In this document: piece after piece, positions 37,414 through 47,000 of the stretch
Layout of the letters: every line of letters starts with the position of its first letter
Numbering within the stretch: position 1 is the stretch's first letter
Notes under the pieces: generated by a model
Databases searched by the model: none
What the model saw: only the letters and a program-made list of their open reading frames with translations
Told to the model about the DNA's origin: nothing
Made by a program: the position numbers and the translations under genes
Assembly: GCA_003135055.1 (NCBI GenBank)
Contig: PLDF01000457.1
Location: 3,795 to 67,794 of the forward strand
From: Bryobacterales bacterium
GTDB lineage: Bacteria > Acidobacteriota > Terriglobia > Bryobacterales > Bryobacteraceae
DNA length: 64,000 nucleotides
Direction of reading: 5' to 3'

Positions 37414-37788
37414 TCACGCCCCAGGCGTCTCCGCTCCCAACTCATCTCCCACCTGCGTCCCCGTCTTCTCCGCCGCCCCCGCCGGCAATTCCAGAATGGA
37501 ATGCGCGCTCAGGCACGCCGACATGCGCCACGGCTTCACCGCGTGCCTCACCTTTTTTACCTTGCGATCCTTGCTCAGGTACACCAGATCGATGGGGAAT
37601 TTCATGAAGAACGTGTGTACCGATTCGCAGGGAACGATCCACAATCCCTCGCCCGGCGCCAGCCGTTCGTGCTTCAGCAGGCCAGTCCGCCGTTTGGCGC
37701 TGGTGTCGGCAAGGTCGATGGAATCGCCCAACACGGTGTTGCGCGTCAGATTGGTGATCCGCAGCCTCAAACATGCAGAATAGCGCAC
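37414..37788 (-). CDS. DUF192-family protein
   Basis: SAKRRTGLLKHERLAPGEGLWIVPCESVHTFFMKFPIDLVYLSKDRKVKKV; likely GTG start at 37788. Confidence 0.85.
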   Translation of the reverse strand: MRYSACLRLRITNLTRNTVLGDSIDLADTSAKRRTGLLKHERLAPGEGLWIVPCESVHTFFMKFPIDLVYLSKDRKVKKVRHAVKPWRMSACLSAHSILELPAGAAEKTGTQVGDELGAETPGA

Positions 37789-37940
37789 CTCCGGTTTTCC
37801 AGTCACAGGACTTTCGAAAATCTTTAACGGCGCAGAACCCTTGCCTGCGCCACAACTTAGCCGCCGCAACGCCTTCGGAACCAGCGTCTCGGGCGCATTC
37901 CACTCTGTAAACTGAAGTCGGCAGGAAAGTTCCGCCGCCA

Positions 37941-37975
37941 ACCCGCGCCCATTCGGACGCGGGTTTCCCTTTTTT
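37941..37975 (+). terminator. Intrinsic-terminator-like hairpin and T-tract in the 5' leader of the 37985 gene
   Basis: acccgcg-cccattcgga-cgcgggt followed by ttccctttttt, then ggagg and ATG at 37985. Confidence 0.6.
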
Positions 37976-37984
37976 GGAGGTATC

Positions 37985-39298
37985 ATGATTCGCCGTTCTC
38001 CGTTCGCCGTGGTGTTGCTGGCTTGCTATGCTCTCGCTGCGCCGGTACTCACAACCATTCAAGACGTGCTCTACAAAGCCGATGGAACACCCTTCAACGG
38101 TACGTTGACCATCAGTTGGAATAGTTTTCAAGCGGCCGACAATTCCGCCATTGTGATGCAGCAGATCACCGTCAAAGTGATCAACGGCAATCTGCGCGTG
38201 CAGTTAGTCCCCAGCGCCACTGGCACTCCCCCCATCGATTATTCGGTCACTTACAACAGCGACGGGCGCATCCAGTTTCAGGAGATGTGGTCGGTCCCTG
38301 CCAGCGCCACGCCGCTTCGGCTCCGCGATGTTCGCGTGGCCTCCACAGGCTCGGCTACCGGCGGCGGCGGCACTGGTGGCAGTAACGGCACCGGCACAGG
38401 CTCCCTCACCGGTCCCATTCCCGAATCGCAAGTCACGGCGCTGATTAGCGACCTGGCCGCGCGACCCATCAAAGGCCCGGCCTTCGCCGCGGGCCGCGCG
38501 GCGGTAGTCGATGGCTCCGGCCTCGTGGAATCGGCAACCGGCAACGCCACCGACTGCATGCATGTGGATGGCTCTTCCGGACCCTGCGGCGGCGGCGCGC
38601 CCACATTTGTGGATGGCGATCTGCCCACGGGAATCGTCGATGGCTCCAACGCGACTTTTGCCCTTACCGCCGTGCCGGCGCCTTCCACCAGTCTTTCGTT
38701 TTACCGGAATGGCATGCTGCAGAAGCCGTCGGTCGATTTCACCGCCACCGGCAACAGCGTCCAGTTCCTCACCGGCGCCACGCCTCAGCCAGGCGACACG
38801 CTGCTCGCCAGCTATCGCACGGGTGCCGGCGCCGGCGCCATTACCGGTTCGTTTTCCAGTTTCTCCACCACGCAAGTGCTGTGCAGCGGCATGGGCGCTA
38901 CCGGCAGCGCCAGTTCGCTGACCAGCCTGGGAACCTGCTCGATTCCCGCCGGGCTACTGTCGCCAGGCGACCGCCTGGAGATCCGCTTCGACTACGCGCA
39001 CAGTGGGACGGCCGGTGGATTTTCCATCGAAGTTCATTGGGGTTCCACCACCATCGTGCATCGCGATGCGCTGCTTACGGAAACCCTGCTCGCCGGCCGC
39101 GCCGATGCCGGCATTCTCGCTGCCAGCGCTCAGTTGAGCTCGGAGACGTGGGGCGGTTCCACATTGGCGTTCAGCGTGACCGCGGTGGCCGCCGCCGACG
39201 CCTTTGCCAACGGAATCACCGTCGATTTTCGCGGGCTGACGGCCAATGGCGGCGACACCCTGACGCTGACCAACTTCACCGTGGTGCGGGTCCCCTAG
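37985..39298 (+). CDS. Hypothetical exported protein with phage tail/fibre-like module
   Basis: Signal peptide; GGGGTGGSNGTGTG linker; FVDGDLPTGIVDGSNATFALTAVPAPSTSLSFYRNGMLQKPSVDFTATGNSVQFLTGATPQPGDTLLASYR. Confidence 0.7.
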   Translation: MIRRSPFAVVLLACYALAAPVLTTIQDVLYKADGTPFNGTLTISWNSFQAADNSAIVMQQITVKVINGNLRVQLVPSATGTPPIDYSVTYNSDGRIQFQEMWSVPASATPLRLRDVRVASTGSATGGGGTGGSNGTGTGSLTGPIPESQVTALISDLAARPIKGPAFAAGRAAVVDGSGLVESATGNATDCMHVDGSSGPCGGGAPTFVDGDLPTGIVDGSNATFALTAVPAPSTSLSFYRNGMLQKPSVDFTATGNSVQFLTGATPQPGDTLLASYRTGAGAGAITGSFSSFSTTQVLCSGMGATGSASSLTSLGTCSIPAGLLSPGDRLEIRFDYAHSGTAGGFSIEVHWGSTTIVHRDALLTETLLAGRADAGILAASAQLSSETWGGSTLAFSVTAVAAADAFANGITVDFRGLTANGGDTLTLTNFTVVRVP

Positions 39299-39345
39299 CC
39301 TTGACTTCCATTTTGGCGGTACAATTCTGCCAGGGGACTCGTACG

Positions 39346-40002
39346 ATGCGAACTCTTGCCGGCTTCTCCATGGCGCTGCTGTTTTCCGGCGCCCTGTTTG
39401 GGCAGTATCATTTTGGCGCACCGATTTTCACTGCCGGCAACGCCGTTTTCCCGGCCGGCACCGCGGCCACCAACCCAGGCATCCAGCGCTTCAGTTCGAA
39501 TGCGGGTCACCCAGGCGCTGCCCGCCGCGCGCCCGTTACTACCGGCACTGGCGCCGTCGCCGTTCCGTACGCTTATCCCGTCTACGTTGGCAGCGGCTAT
39601 ACCGACGGATCTTACGCGGGAGCCGGATCGTACTCAACGGCCCCCGTAACCGCCACGTCCAGCCTCGTCGTGGTCTATCCGCCGCAACCCGCGCCGGTGA
39701 TCATTAACCAGTTCGGCCCTGGCGCCATGCCGCCGTCGGGCGGTGATCGGGAACCGGTCAGTCCTTATCAACCTTCGACGGATCGGGGAGACGATCAAGA
39801 CTCCGCCGACCATTACCTGATCGCCCTCAAAGACCATACGATTTACTCGGTGGTGGCCTATTGGGTGGATGGCGACACACTACACTATTTCACCGCCGGC
39901 AACGTGCACAACCAGGCGTCGCTCTCGCTGGTGGATCGCGATCTCACCGCGCGCCTGAACAAAGAATCCGGCCAGGAAGTCAATCTCCCCGCCGCGAAAT
40001 AG
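39346..40002 (+). CDS. Hypothetical exported protein
   Basis: MRTLAGFSMALLFSGALFGQYHFG signal peptide; DHYLIALKDHTIYSVVAYWVDGDTLHYFTAG. Confidence 0.75.
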   Translation: MRTLAGFSMALLFSGALFGQYHFGAPIFTAGNAVFPAGTAATNPGIQRFSSNAGHPGAARRAPVTTGTGAVAVPYAYPVYVGSGYTDGSYAGAGSYSTAPVTATSSLVVVYPPQPAPVIINQFGPGAMPPSGGDREPVSPYQPSTDRGDDQDSADHYLIALKDHTIYSVVAYWVDGDTLHYFTAGNVHNQASLSLVDRDLTARLNKESGQEVNLPAAK

Positions 40003-40027
40003 TCCTACCCAAACCTGTAACCAGCCG

Positions 40028-40075
40028 TGGCGCCACACACAATCGTGTGAACGCGTCTTCGCTCGTATGAACGCC
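40028..40075. repeat. Diverged copy of the gtggcgcacg...cgtgtgaacgcg repeat
   Basis: gtggcgccacacacaatcgtgtgaacgcgtcttcgctcgtatgaacgcc. Confidence 0.6.
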
Positions 40076-40080
40076 GACAG

Positions 40081-41847
40081 TCACTCCCACTCAATCGTCC
40101 CAGGCGGCTTATGCGTAAGATCGTAAAAAACGCCCGCCACCTCAGGCATCGTCATCAGTTCCGAACAGATCCGTCCTAAGAGCCCCGCATCCATCCCGAC
40201 CGATTGCGCCGTCATGCCATCCACCGAATGCACAGGCCGAAGCACTACCGATTCCGGCGCCTCCACCGTCCCCAGCGGAATCAAAATCACCGGGAACTGC
40301 CACACTTTATGCTCATAGCCTGTCTCATGCGAAATGCGGCGGACAATAGCGTCGGCGCGGCGCAGCGTGGCGATGCGGTCCGGCGTCAACCCGCACGCGC
40401 GCACCTGCATTTGCCCCAATGGCCCACGCGTTTCGACCACGGCTACTACCCGATTCATCCCCACAATCCGGTTGGTGAGCGCCGTGGCGCGCTCGTGGTC
40501 CAACGCGTCCTCGTGGTCAAAGGCCTCAATCGCCAGCACCGGCGCATAGCTGCGCGAATCGCCCAGCACGCCGACCGACTTCAAGGGAAGCACGAACCCA
40601 TCTTCAGTCGCGCGCACCGGCGCATCCACTTCCGAGCAAAGACAGCGAATCGCCAGCCCCGGTCCGGGAAACGGATGCCGGTCCAGCAGCTCCGCGGGCA
40701 ATTCCAGCTCGCGGCCCACCTCGCGCACCTCGTCTTTGTAGAACGATTTCAGCGGCTCCACAATGCGCCCGCACTCGATCAGTTTCTGAATCCCAGCCAC
40801 GCGGTTGTGATGCGTCTTGATCACATCCGCATGTTTGGTCCCGCCCGATTCGATAGTATCGGGATAGATCGTGCCCTGCCCCAGAATCCAGTTCTCGTCC
40901 AGCAGATGCCGCGACGCAATGATCCGCTCCTGCACGCGCACAAACTCTTCGCCGATGATATGCCGCTTCGTTTCCGGATCGGTGACGCCCGCCAGCGCGC
41001 CCAGAAACTGTTCCGCGGCATGTTCCACCGTCACGCACGGCATATTACCCACGAATTCCGTCTCGCCTTCGCGCATCAAGCCGGTATCCACGTAGACGCC
41101 GCGCACGCGCCCGGCGCCCAGCGCGCGTGTACACAGCGCGAATGCGACGGTGGAATCCACGCCGCCGCTCACGAAGAAAAAGACGTTACGATCGCCCACG
41201 CAGTCGCGAATCTCCTGTTCCAGCGCGGGGGCGCGCCGCCGCGGGTCCCAATCCTTCTCGCACCCGCACACGCGGAAGACGAAATTCGAAAGGTACTCCT
41301 GCCCGCGCGCGGTGTGGACCACCTCAGGATGGAACTGGACGCCGTAAAATTTCCTCGCGGGCGCGGCGATGGCCGCCACGGCGCACGTTGCCGTGCTGCC
41401 CGTCACCGCGAAACCGTCGGGCAATGCCGCCACGGCGTCGCGATGATTCATCCACACCTGTTGACTGCCGGCGAGCCCGGCGAACATCGGGTCGGCAGTC
41501 CGATTCATCTCCAAGGTGGCCAGCCCGTACTCGCCCTTGTCGCCCTTGCGCACCGTGCCGCCCAAGTTGTACGCCATAATTTGCTGACCGTAGCAGATGC
41601 CCAGCACCGGGCTGCCCAGCGTGAAGATAGCCGGGTCGACCGTGGGGCTCGCCGGGTCGTAAACGCTGCTCGGGCCGCCCGAGATGATTATGCCCTTCGC
41701 GCCGGCCAGACCGGCGGCCGGCGTCTCGCTGGCGCACACCTCGGCGTACACGCCAAGCTCGCGGACCTTGCGGGCGATCAGATGGCAGTACTGTCCGCCG
41801 GCGTCCAAAACCACAATTTGCGCTGCTTGGCTCAAAGTAGGCTTCAA
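40081..41847 (-). CDS. guaA: GMP synthase (glutamine-hydrolysing)
   Basis: VLGICYGQQ, FHPEV, FFVSGGVDSTVAFALC, C-terminal DLTHKPPGTIEWE. Confidence 0.97.
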   Translation of the reverse strand: MKPTLSQAAQIVVLDAGGQYCHLIARKVRELGVYAEVCASETPAAGLAGAKGIIISGGPSSVYDPASPTVDPAIFTLGSPVLGICYGQQIMAYNLGGTVRKGDKGEYGLATLEMNRTADPMFAGLAGSQQVWMNHRDAVAALPDGFAVTGSTATCAVAAIAAPARKFYGVQFHPEVVHTARGQEYLSNFVFRVCGCEKDWDPRRRAPALEQEIRDCVGDRNVFFFVSGGVDSTVAFALCTRALGAGRVRGVYVDTGLMREGETEFVGNMPCVTVEHAAEQFLGALAGVTDPETKRHIIGEEFVRVQERIIASRHLLDENWILGQGTIYPDTIESGGTKHADVIKTHHNRVAGIQKLIECGRIVEPLKSFYKDEVREVGRELELPAELLDRHPFPGPGLAIRCLCSEVDAPVRATEDGFVLPLKSVGVLGDSRSYAPVLAIEAFDHEDALDHERATALTNRIVGMNRVVAVVETRGPLGQMQVRACGLTPDRIATLRRADAIVRRISHETGYEHKVWQFPVILIPLGTVEAPESVVLRPVHSVDGMTAQSVGMDAGLLGRICSELMTMPEVAGVFYDLTHKPPGTIEWE

Positions 41848-41883
41848 ACCTCGATGGTAGCAAGCGTTCGCTTATGGCCAAGC

Positions 41884-42894
41884 TTACTTCTTCGCGTATG
41901 CCTTTTCGAACTTATTGCGGCTGTTGAATACCTTGAACGAGCCATCTTTTTCGGCCGTGAGCTTGATCCATTTGCCCTCGCAGACTTCCTCCACGTTGGC
42001 GATAAACGAATCGTTCGAGTTGTTGTCCTTGCCCGCCGCGATGGCGTAATGAATCTGCCACAGGTCCACCAAGCCGGGGCTGCCATGCAGCGTCTGAAAC
42101 ACCAGCGGGCTTCCGCCCTTGCGCGCGCCGTTATTCATGATGGCCACGCGCGGCTGCAGCGCGCGCACGAACGGCATGGAGCTCGATTGATCCAGACCGT
42201 GGTGCGAAACCAGGTACACATCCACCGCGCCGATCTTGTTCACCGGGCATGCGAGCTGGTAGTCCTTGTCCATCGTCAGGTCGCCCATGTCGATCATGCG
42301 GAAGCTGCCGAACGAAATCAACATGCCGACGGAGTGCGAATTTTCCGTGGCGTCCGCGGCCGGCTGCGCGAAGCCATCGCACGCGGGGTTGGGCTGTCCG
42401 GCGCCCGGCAGCGGCGCGGCGATCAGGTCGCCGTTCGACGAGAGCACTTTTACGTCGAGACCCTTGATAGGAATGGCATCGCCGGGCTTCACCAAAATAT
42501 GTTTGCCCTTGTCGCGGAAGGCGCTGTACTCGTTGAAGAGGACGATCGCGGCTTTATCGGTCTCCGAGTTCGCCCCGTGATCCACAAAATTCACGATCGG
42601 CATCTTGCCGGCAAGCTGCTGCACGCCGCCCACGTGATCGGCGTGGAAGTGCGTGATCACCAGGTAATCGATCTTCTTCACGCCCCCCAATTTCGCCGCG
42701 GCCGCGATGCGGTCGGCGTCGCGGCGATTGAAGCCCGCCCAGCCGGCATCCACCAGCATCGATTCGCCGCTGGGCGAGACGAAGAGCGTAGCTTGCCCGC
42801 CTTCCACGTCGATGGAGAAAATCTCCAAACTCCTGGCCGCCGGCAGCGCAGCCGCGCACGCGAGCAGCAACATGGCTGGAAACAGCGATTTCAT
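41884..42894 (-). CDS. ComEC/Rec2-like exported metallo-beta-lactamase-fold hydrolase
   Basis: SMLVDAGWAG, VITHFHADHVGG, SHHGLDQS; signal peptide from start at 42894. Confidence 0.9.
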   Translation of the reverse strand: MKSLFPAMLLLACAAALPAARSLEIFSIDVEGGQATLFVSPSGESMLVDAGWAGFNRRDADRIAAAAKLGGVKKIDYLVITHFHADHVGGVQQLAGKMPIVNFVDHGANSETDKAAIVLFNEYSAFRDKGKHILVKPGDAIPIKGLDVKVLSSNGDLIAAPLPGAGQPNPACDGFAQPAADATENSHSVGMLISFGSFRMIDMGDLTMDKDYQLACPVNKIGAVDVYLVSHHGLDQSSSMPFVRALQPRVAIMNNGARKGGSPLVFQTLHGSPGLVDLWQIHYAIAAGKDNNSNDSFIANVEEVCEGKWIKLTAEKDGSFKVFNSRNKFEKAYAKK

Positions 42895-42979
42895 GGCGAA
42901 ATGGTAGCACGCGTCGAGCCTGGTTAAGCTAGCTTGGCTAAGCTCGGTACGTCGACGCCGACTATGCCACAATTCATCC

Positions 42980-44020
42980 GTGAAGCTCGCGATCATTGGA
43001 TATGGCAATGTGGGCCGCGCGCTGGCGCAACTGCTCCAGCGGAAGCGCGCGGATTTTCCATTCACCATCACCGGCATCCACACGTTGCGGCACGGTACGG
43101 CCGTGGATCCGGCCGGTCTGCCCGATGCCCCTGAGTTCGGCCCGCGCATGGCGTCGGTAGAGGAATTCCTCGATGCCGCGCGCGCCGATACCGCCGTGGA
43201 GCTGACCACCCTGAATCCATCCAGCGGCGAACCGGCGATCTCGCATATTCGCGCCGCCTTCGCCCGCGGCATGCACGTGGTCACTGCCAACAAGGGACCC
43301 ATCGCGCATGCCTTCGCCGATCTGCGCGACGAAGCCGCGCGGGCCTCGCTCGGCTTCCGCTTCGAATCGGCAGTGATGGATGGCGCGCCCGTCTTCAATT
43401 TGTGGCATTCCAGCCTGCCCGGCGTCCAAGTGCTCGGCTTCACCGGAGTCTTGAATTCCACGTCCAAGGTGGTGATTGAAACCATGGAGCGCGGCGGCAG
43501 CTTCGACGAAGGCCTCGCGGCCGCCCGCCAAATGGGCATTACCGAAGGCGATGGCGCCTACGACATTGAAGGCTGGGATTCCGCCGCCAAAGCCGCTGCC
43601 CTGGCCAACGTGTTGATGGATGCGCGCACCACTCCACAACAGGTTTCGACGCGCGGCATTGCGCGCCTTACCCCGATGCGCGTACAAGAGATGGCGCGCC
43701 AGGGCAAGACCGTGCGCCTGATCAGCCGCGGACGGCGCGACAAGAGCGGCGTTGCATTGCGCGCCCGCGCCGAAGTGCTCGACCGGAACGACATACTGGC
43801 CGCCACGCCGGGCACTACGAACATGATCCTATTCCACACCGACTTAATGGGAACCTTCGGCACAGTATCCATCGAGCCGAAAGTAGAACAGACGGCCTAC
43901 GGCGTATTCAGCGACCTGGTGAATCTGATGTGGGGCAGCCAATCCTGGCTGCCGCCGGCTTTCAGCCGGCGCTTTTCGTCTGCGGAAGCGCCGCCGGCCG
44001 CCAGCGGCCGCCCGAAATAG
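42980..44020 (+). CDS. hom: Homoserine dehydrogenase
   Basis: LAIIGYGNVGRALAQLL, HVVTANKGPIA, GVLNSTSKVVIETMERGGSFDEGLAAARQMGITEGDGAYDIEGWDSAAKAA. Confidence 0.93.
   Translation: MKLAIIGYGNVGRALAQLLQRKRADFPFTITGIHTLRHGTAVDPAGLPDAPEFGPRMASVEEFLDAARADTAVELTTLNPSSGEPAISHIRAAFARGMHVVTANKGPIAHAFADLRDEAARASLGFRFESAVMDGAPVFNLWHSSLPGVQVLGFTGVLNSTSKVVIETMERGGSFDEGLAAARQMGITEGDGAYDIEGWDSAAKAAALANVLMDARTTPQQVSTRGIARLTPMRVQEMARQGKTVRLISRGRRDKSGVALRARAEVLDRNDILAATPGTTNMILFHTDLMGTFGTVSIEPKVEQTAYGVFSDLVNLMWGSQSWLPPAFSRRFSSAEAPPAASGRPK
43930..43970. repeat. Dispersed palindromic repeat inside the hom 3' end
   Basis: gtggggcagccaatcctggctgccgccggctttcagccggc; inverse copies at 55794 and 58471. Confidence 0.85.
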
Positions 44021-44033
44021 TTTGCACCGTGCC

Positions 44034-44080
44034 GTGGCGCACGCACTCATGCGTGCAGCGTTCACACTCGTGTGAACGCG
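44034..44080. repeat. Dispersed double-hairpin repeat
   Basis: gtggcgcacgcactcatgcgtgcagcgttcacactcgtgtgaacgcg; copy at 58331-58377. Confidence 0.85.
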
Positions 44081-44093
44081 ACATGTTTCACGC

Positions 44094-47000
44094 TTACCGC
44101 TTCCGCACCTCCAACTGGACCGGCCGCGCGACCGAACTAACCTCCGGGTCATAATACTCATAAACCCGCGACGCAAACGTCTGCACCCGAATAGGATACT
44201 TAGCCCGCAAACGAAAATGCAGTGTCACTTCACCGCCGGCAGCAATGGAATCGAAGTAAAGTATAGCTTGCGTGGCGGTCAGGCTGAATTTTTCCAGACG
44301 CCCGCTCTTCTGACTGGCGCTCTTCTCCACGAACTCCTGCAAATCCTCGCTGAGCAGATCGAACCCTGGAGGAATTCCTAAGTCGACCATTACCATGTTC
44401 GCCGACTTAGTCAAGTTATTACGGATGGCCGCCGTGGCAGTGGCAATATCGTCCTGCGAGAGATGCATCCGGTCATAAGCTACATCGATCGAAAGGGCCT
44501 CGCTGGCAGGTTTCTGAGTCCAGGGGAGAAAGTAACGCCCAGCCACCTGATAAGCGAGACCGCCTTTTCCATCGAACCGGATATCCACCTTGTTTGCGCC
44601 GCTGGAATCGACGTTCTTGAATACGAACTGGTGGAGCAGGTCGTTGTTGTCCGGAGTGAGAGTCAGTGTCTCGACCGGCTTGCCGTTCAGCGAGATCTCG
44701 ACTGACCCGCGAGCGTCCGCCCCACCCTTCTCACTGGCCAGCAGCAGTGCCCGAAGCGCGAGGATGGTCGCCTGCGTCGATCCCCATGCGCCGGAAGCGT
44801 CCTTTTTGGAGGTGATATACGCGATGGCTTTGCGCGCTGTGGCCGAGTCTTCGCCCCACTTGAGCAAGGCTTGGACAGCCAGTCCGGTGGTTTCAATACT
44901 GGCGCTGGCGCCGGTGGCATAGACACTGGTCTCTTCCGCGTTCCACCATACCTGCTCGTCTTTCTCGGTGCGGGCGTCGAGCAGCAGCCGCGCCGCCTGA
45001 TTGATGAACTCCCGGTCTTTGCCGTCGGCGGCAAAGTTAGCCAGAACGGCAAGAGTGTATGAATCCATCTTCTCACTCATGTTCTGTTGGACGAACTGCT
45101 TAGCCTTCTCGACTGCCTGTCCGTCGTAACCCGTATTTTGCAGTGACCAGGCGATGTAAGCGGTAATGCGCAGCACGTTGGAGTTGTAGCGATTGGTAGC
45201 GCCTTCGTTGATAAAGCTGGCGTCCGGCTTCCAGCTTCCGTCGGGCTGCTGTTGCGAGGCAAGCCACTGCTGCGTGCGCTGAATGAGTCGCGGGTCCACA
45301 TCGTAAACCTTGGACATATCGGAGAATTCCATCAGGCCGTAGGATGTAAGAATCTTGTTGGCGGGCGCCTGGCCGAACCAGGAAAACCCTCCGCCAGGCA
45401 CTTCAAACGTCAATAGCCGCTGATAGCCGTTGGCGATGTATCCCTCGGCCTTGGCGTGTACGTCGGAAGTCAGCTTATTGGTGCGCTTCATGTAGTCGAG
45501 CGCCAGCACGTTGGGGTAAGTGCTGGAGGAAGTCTGCTCAAAGCAGCCGCCCGGCATGCGCAGAATGCTATCCATGCCTTCGATCACTTGACTCAGCGGG
45601 CCGGGATACAGCCTGACTAAGACCGTGCCGGCGCCGGGGATAGCAGCGGCGGGGAAGCTCAACTCGTGATGCACGGCCGGGTCGCGGCCGTTAGACAAAC
45701 CCGGGGCGCGGCCGTTTAACACAGCCGCTTCCAGGCGGCCATTGAATACAGTGGTCTGCTCGCGGCCGTTGGGCACTACCTCGATCTCACGGACCACGAT
45801 GTCGGCGCGATTGGCGCCGGACCCCGAGGGCGCCCCCAGGCGCGCGGAGAGTGTCAGCTTGAATTTGCCGATGCGCTGCGCTTCCAGCGTGAACTGCGAC
45901 GCACCGACGCGGCCGCCTTCGACAGCAATGGTCTTTTCGGGGACGTCATCGATCAGGGAATACCAATCGCCGGACTGTAGTTGCAGGCTGACGTTGCCAG
46001 CCGCGCCGGAGTAGTTATACGCCGCAACGGGAATGGAGACGCGGTCGCCTTGAGTGACTGTGACGGGCATATCGAGATCGACGAAGAAATCCTGGAACAC
46101 TTTGATGCTGGACGTTCCGCTGCCCAGTGCGCCGCGCGTTGTGGACGCCAGCATCGCCATGCGCCAGGTGGTGATGGAGTCGGCCAGAGGGATGGAGATG
46201 CTCGCGCGGCCGTCGTGATCGGTGATGATTTCCGGATTGATGTAGAGCGCTTCGGGGAAGTAGGAGCGCACGTGCGGCGCGGCAGCGCCGGGGGCGCCTC
46301 CGAGAATACCGCCTATCATGCCGCCGGCGACTCCACCACCACGGCCGGAGCCAAATCCACCACCAGTACCCACGGCGACGCTCGCGGCCGTAACGAACAC
46401 CATGTGTGGCATAGCCGCATCGAAGCCTACGGGTTGGGGCGTCTCCTTGGGAAGTATTCTCCCCACCTTGAACTCGCGGGCTGGCAGCATCGACAGACTC
46501 GCGGAAAGCACGGCCCGATTACGCACCTTGAGAGTGAGCTCGCGCGACTCCTCTCGGAATCCAGGGGAAGACACTTCAACTTCGTAGTCGCCTGCCGCCA
46601 GACCCGCCAGATCAAACTCGCCAGAGGCGTCCGGTCTAGCCGTGCGCGTCTTTCCTGTGGAGACGCTACGCACCTTCACGCTGGCGTCCACAATCGCGGC
46701 TCCCGTCTGGTCCTTGACTGACCCTGCGATCTCCGCGAAACCGTTGAATGGGCCGCGATCATGTTCGATCTTGATGCCGATGACGCCGCCCTCTAGGGCC
46801 GTGCCCGATGGACCTGCAATCTTTCTGATGCTGACTTCCAGATAGCCGACCATGTCATCCGCAGTATCGAAGCGCTTATCCGGGCCCGCGCTGCGCACCA
46901 GGTACATCTGCTGTGGATTCCAGGACGCGTGCTCGACATGCAGGTTAGTGTCCCAGGCATCGTGAACTGCCGGCGCGGCGACTTGCGTCAGGTCGATTCC

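Noticed and set aside
40204-42927. 907-aa plus-strand ORF
   Set aside because: Runs antisense to guaA and the metallo-beta-lactamase-fold gene; composition typical of GC-rich shadow ORFs.
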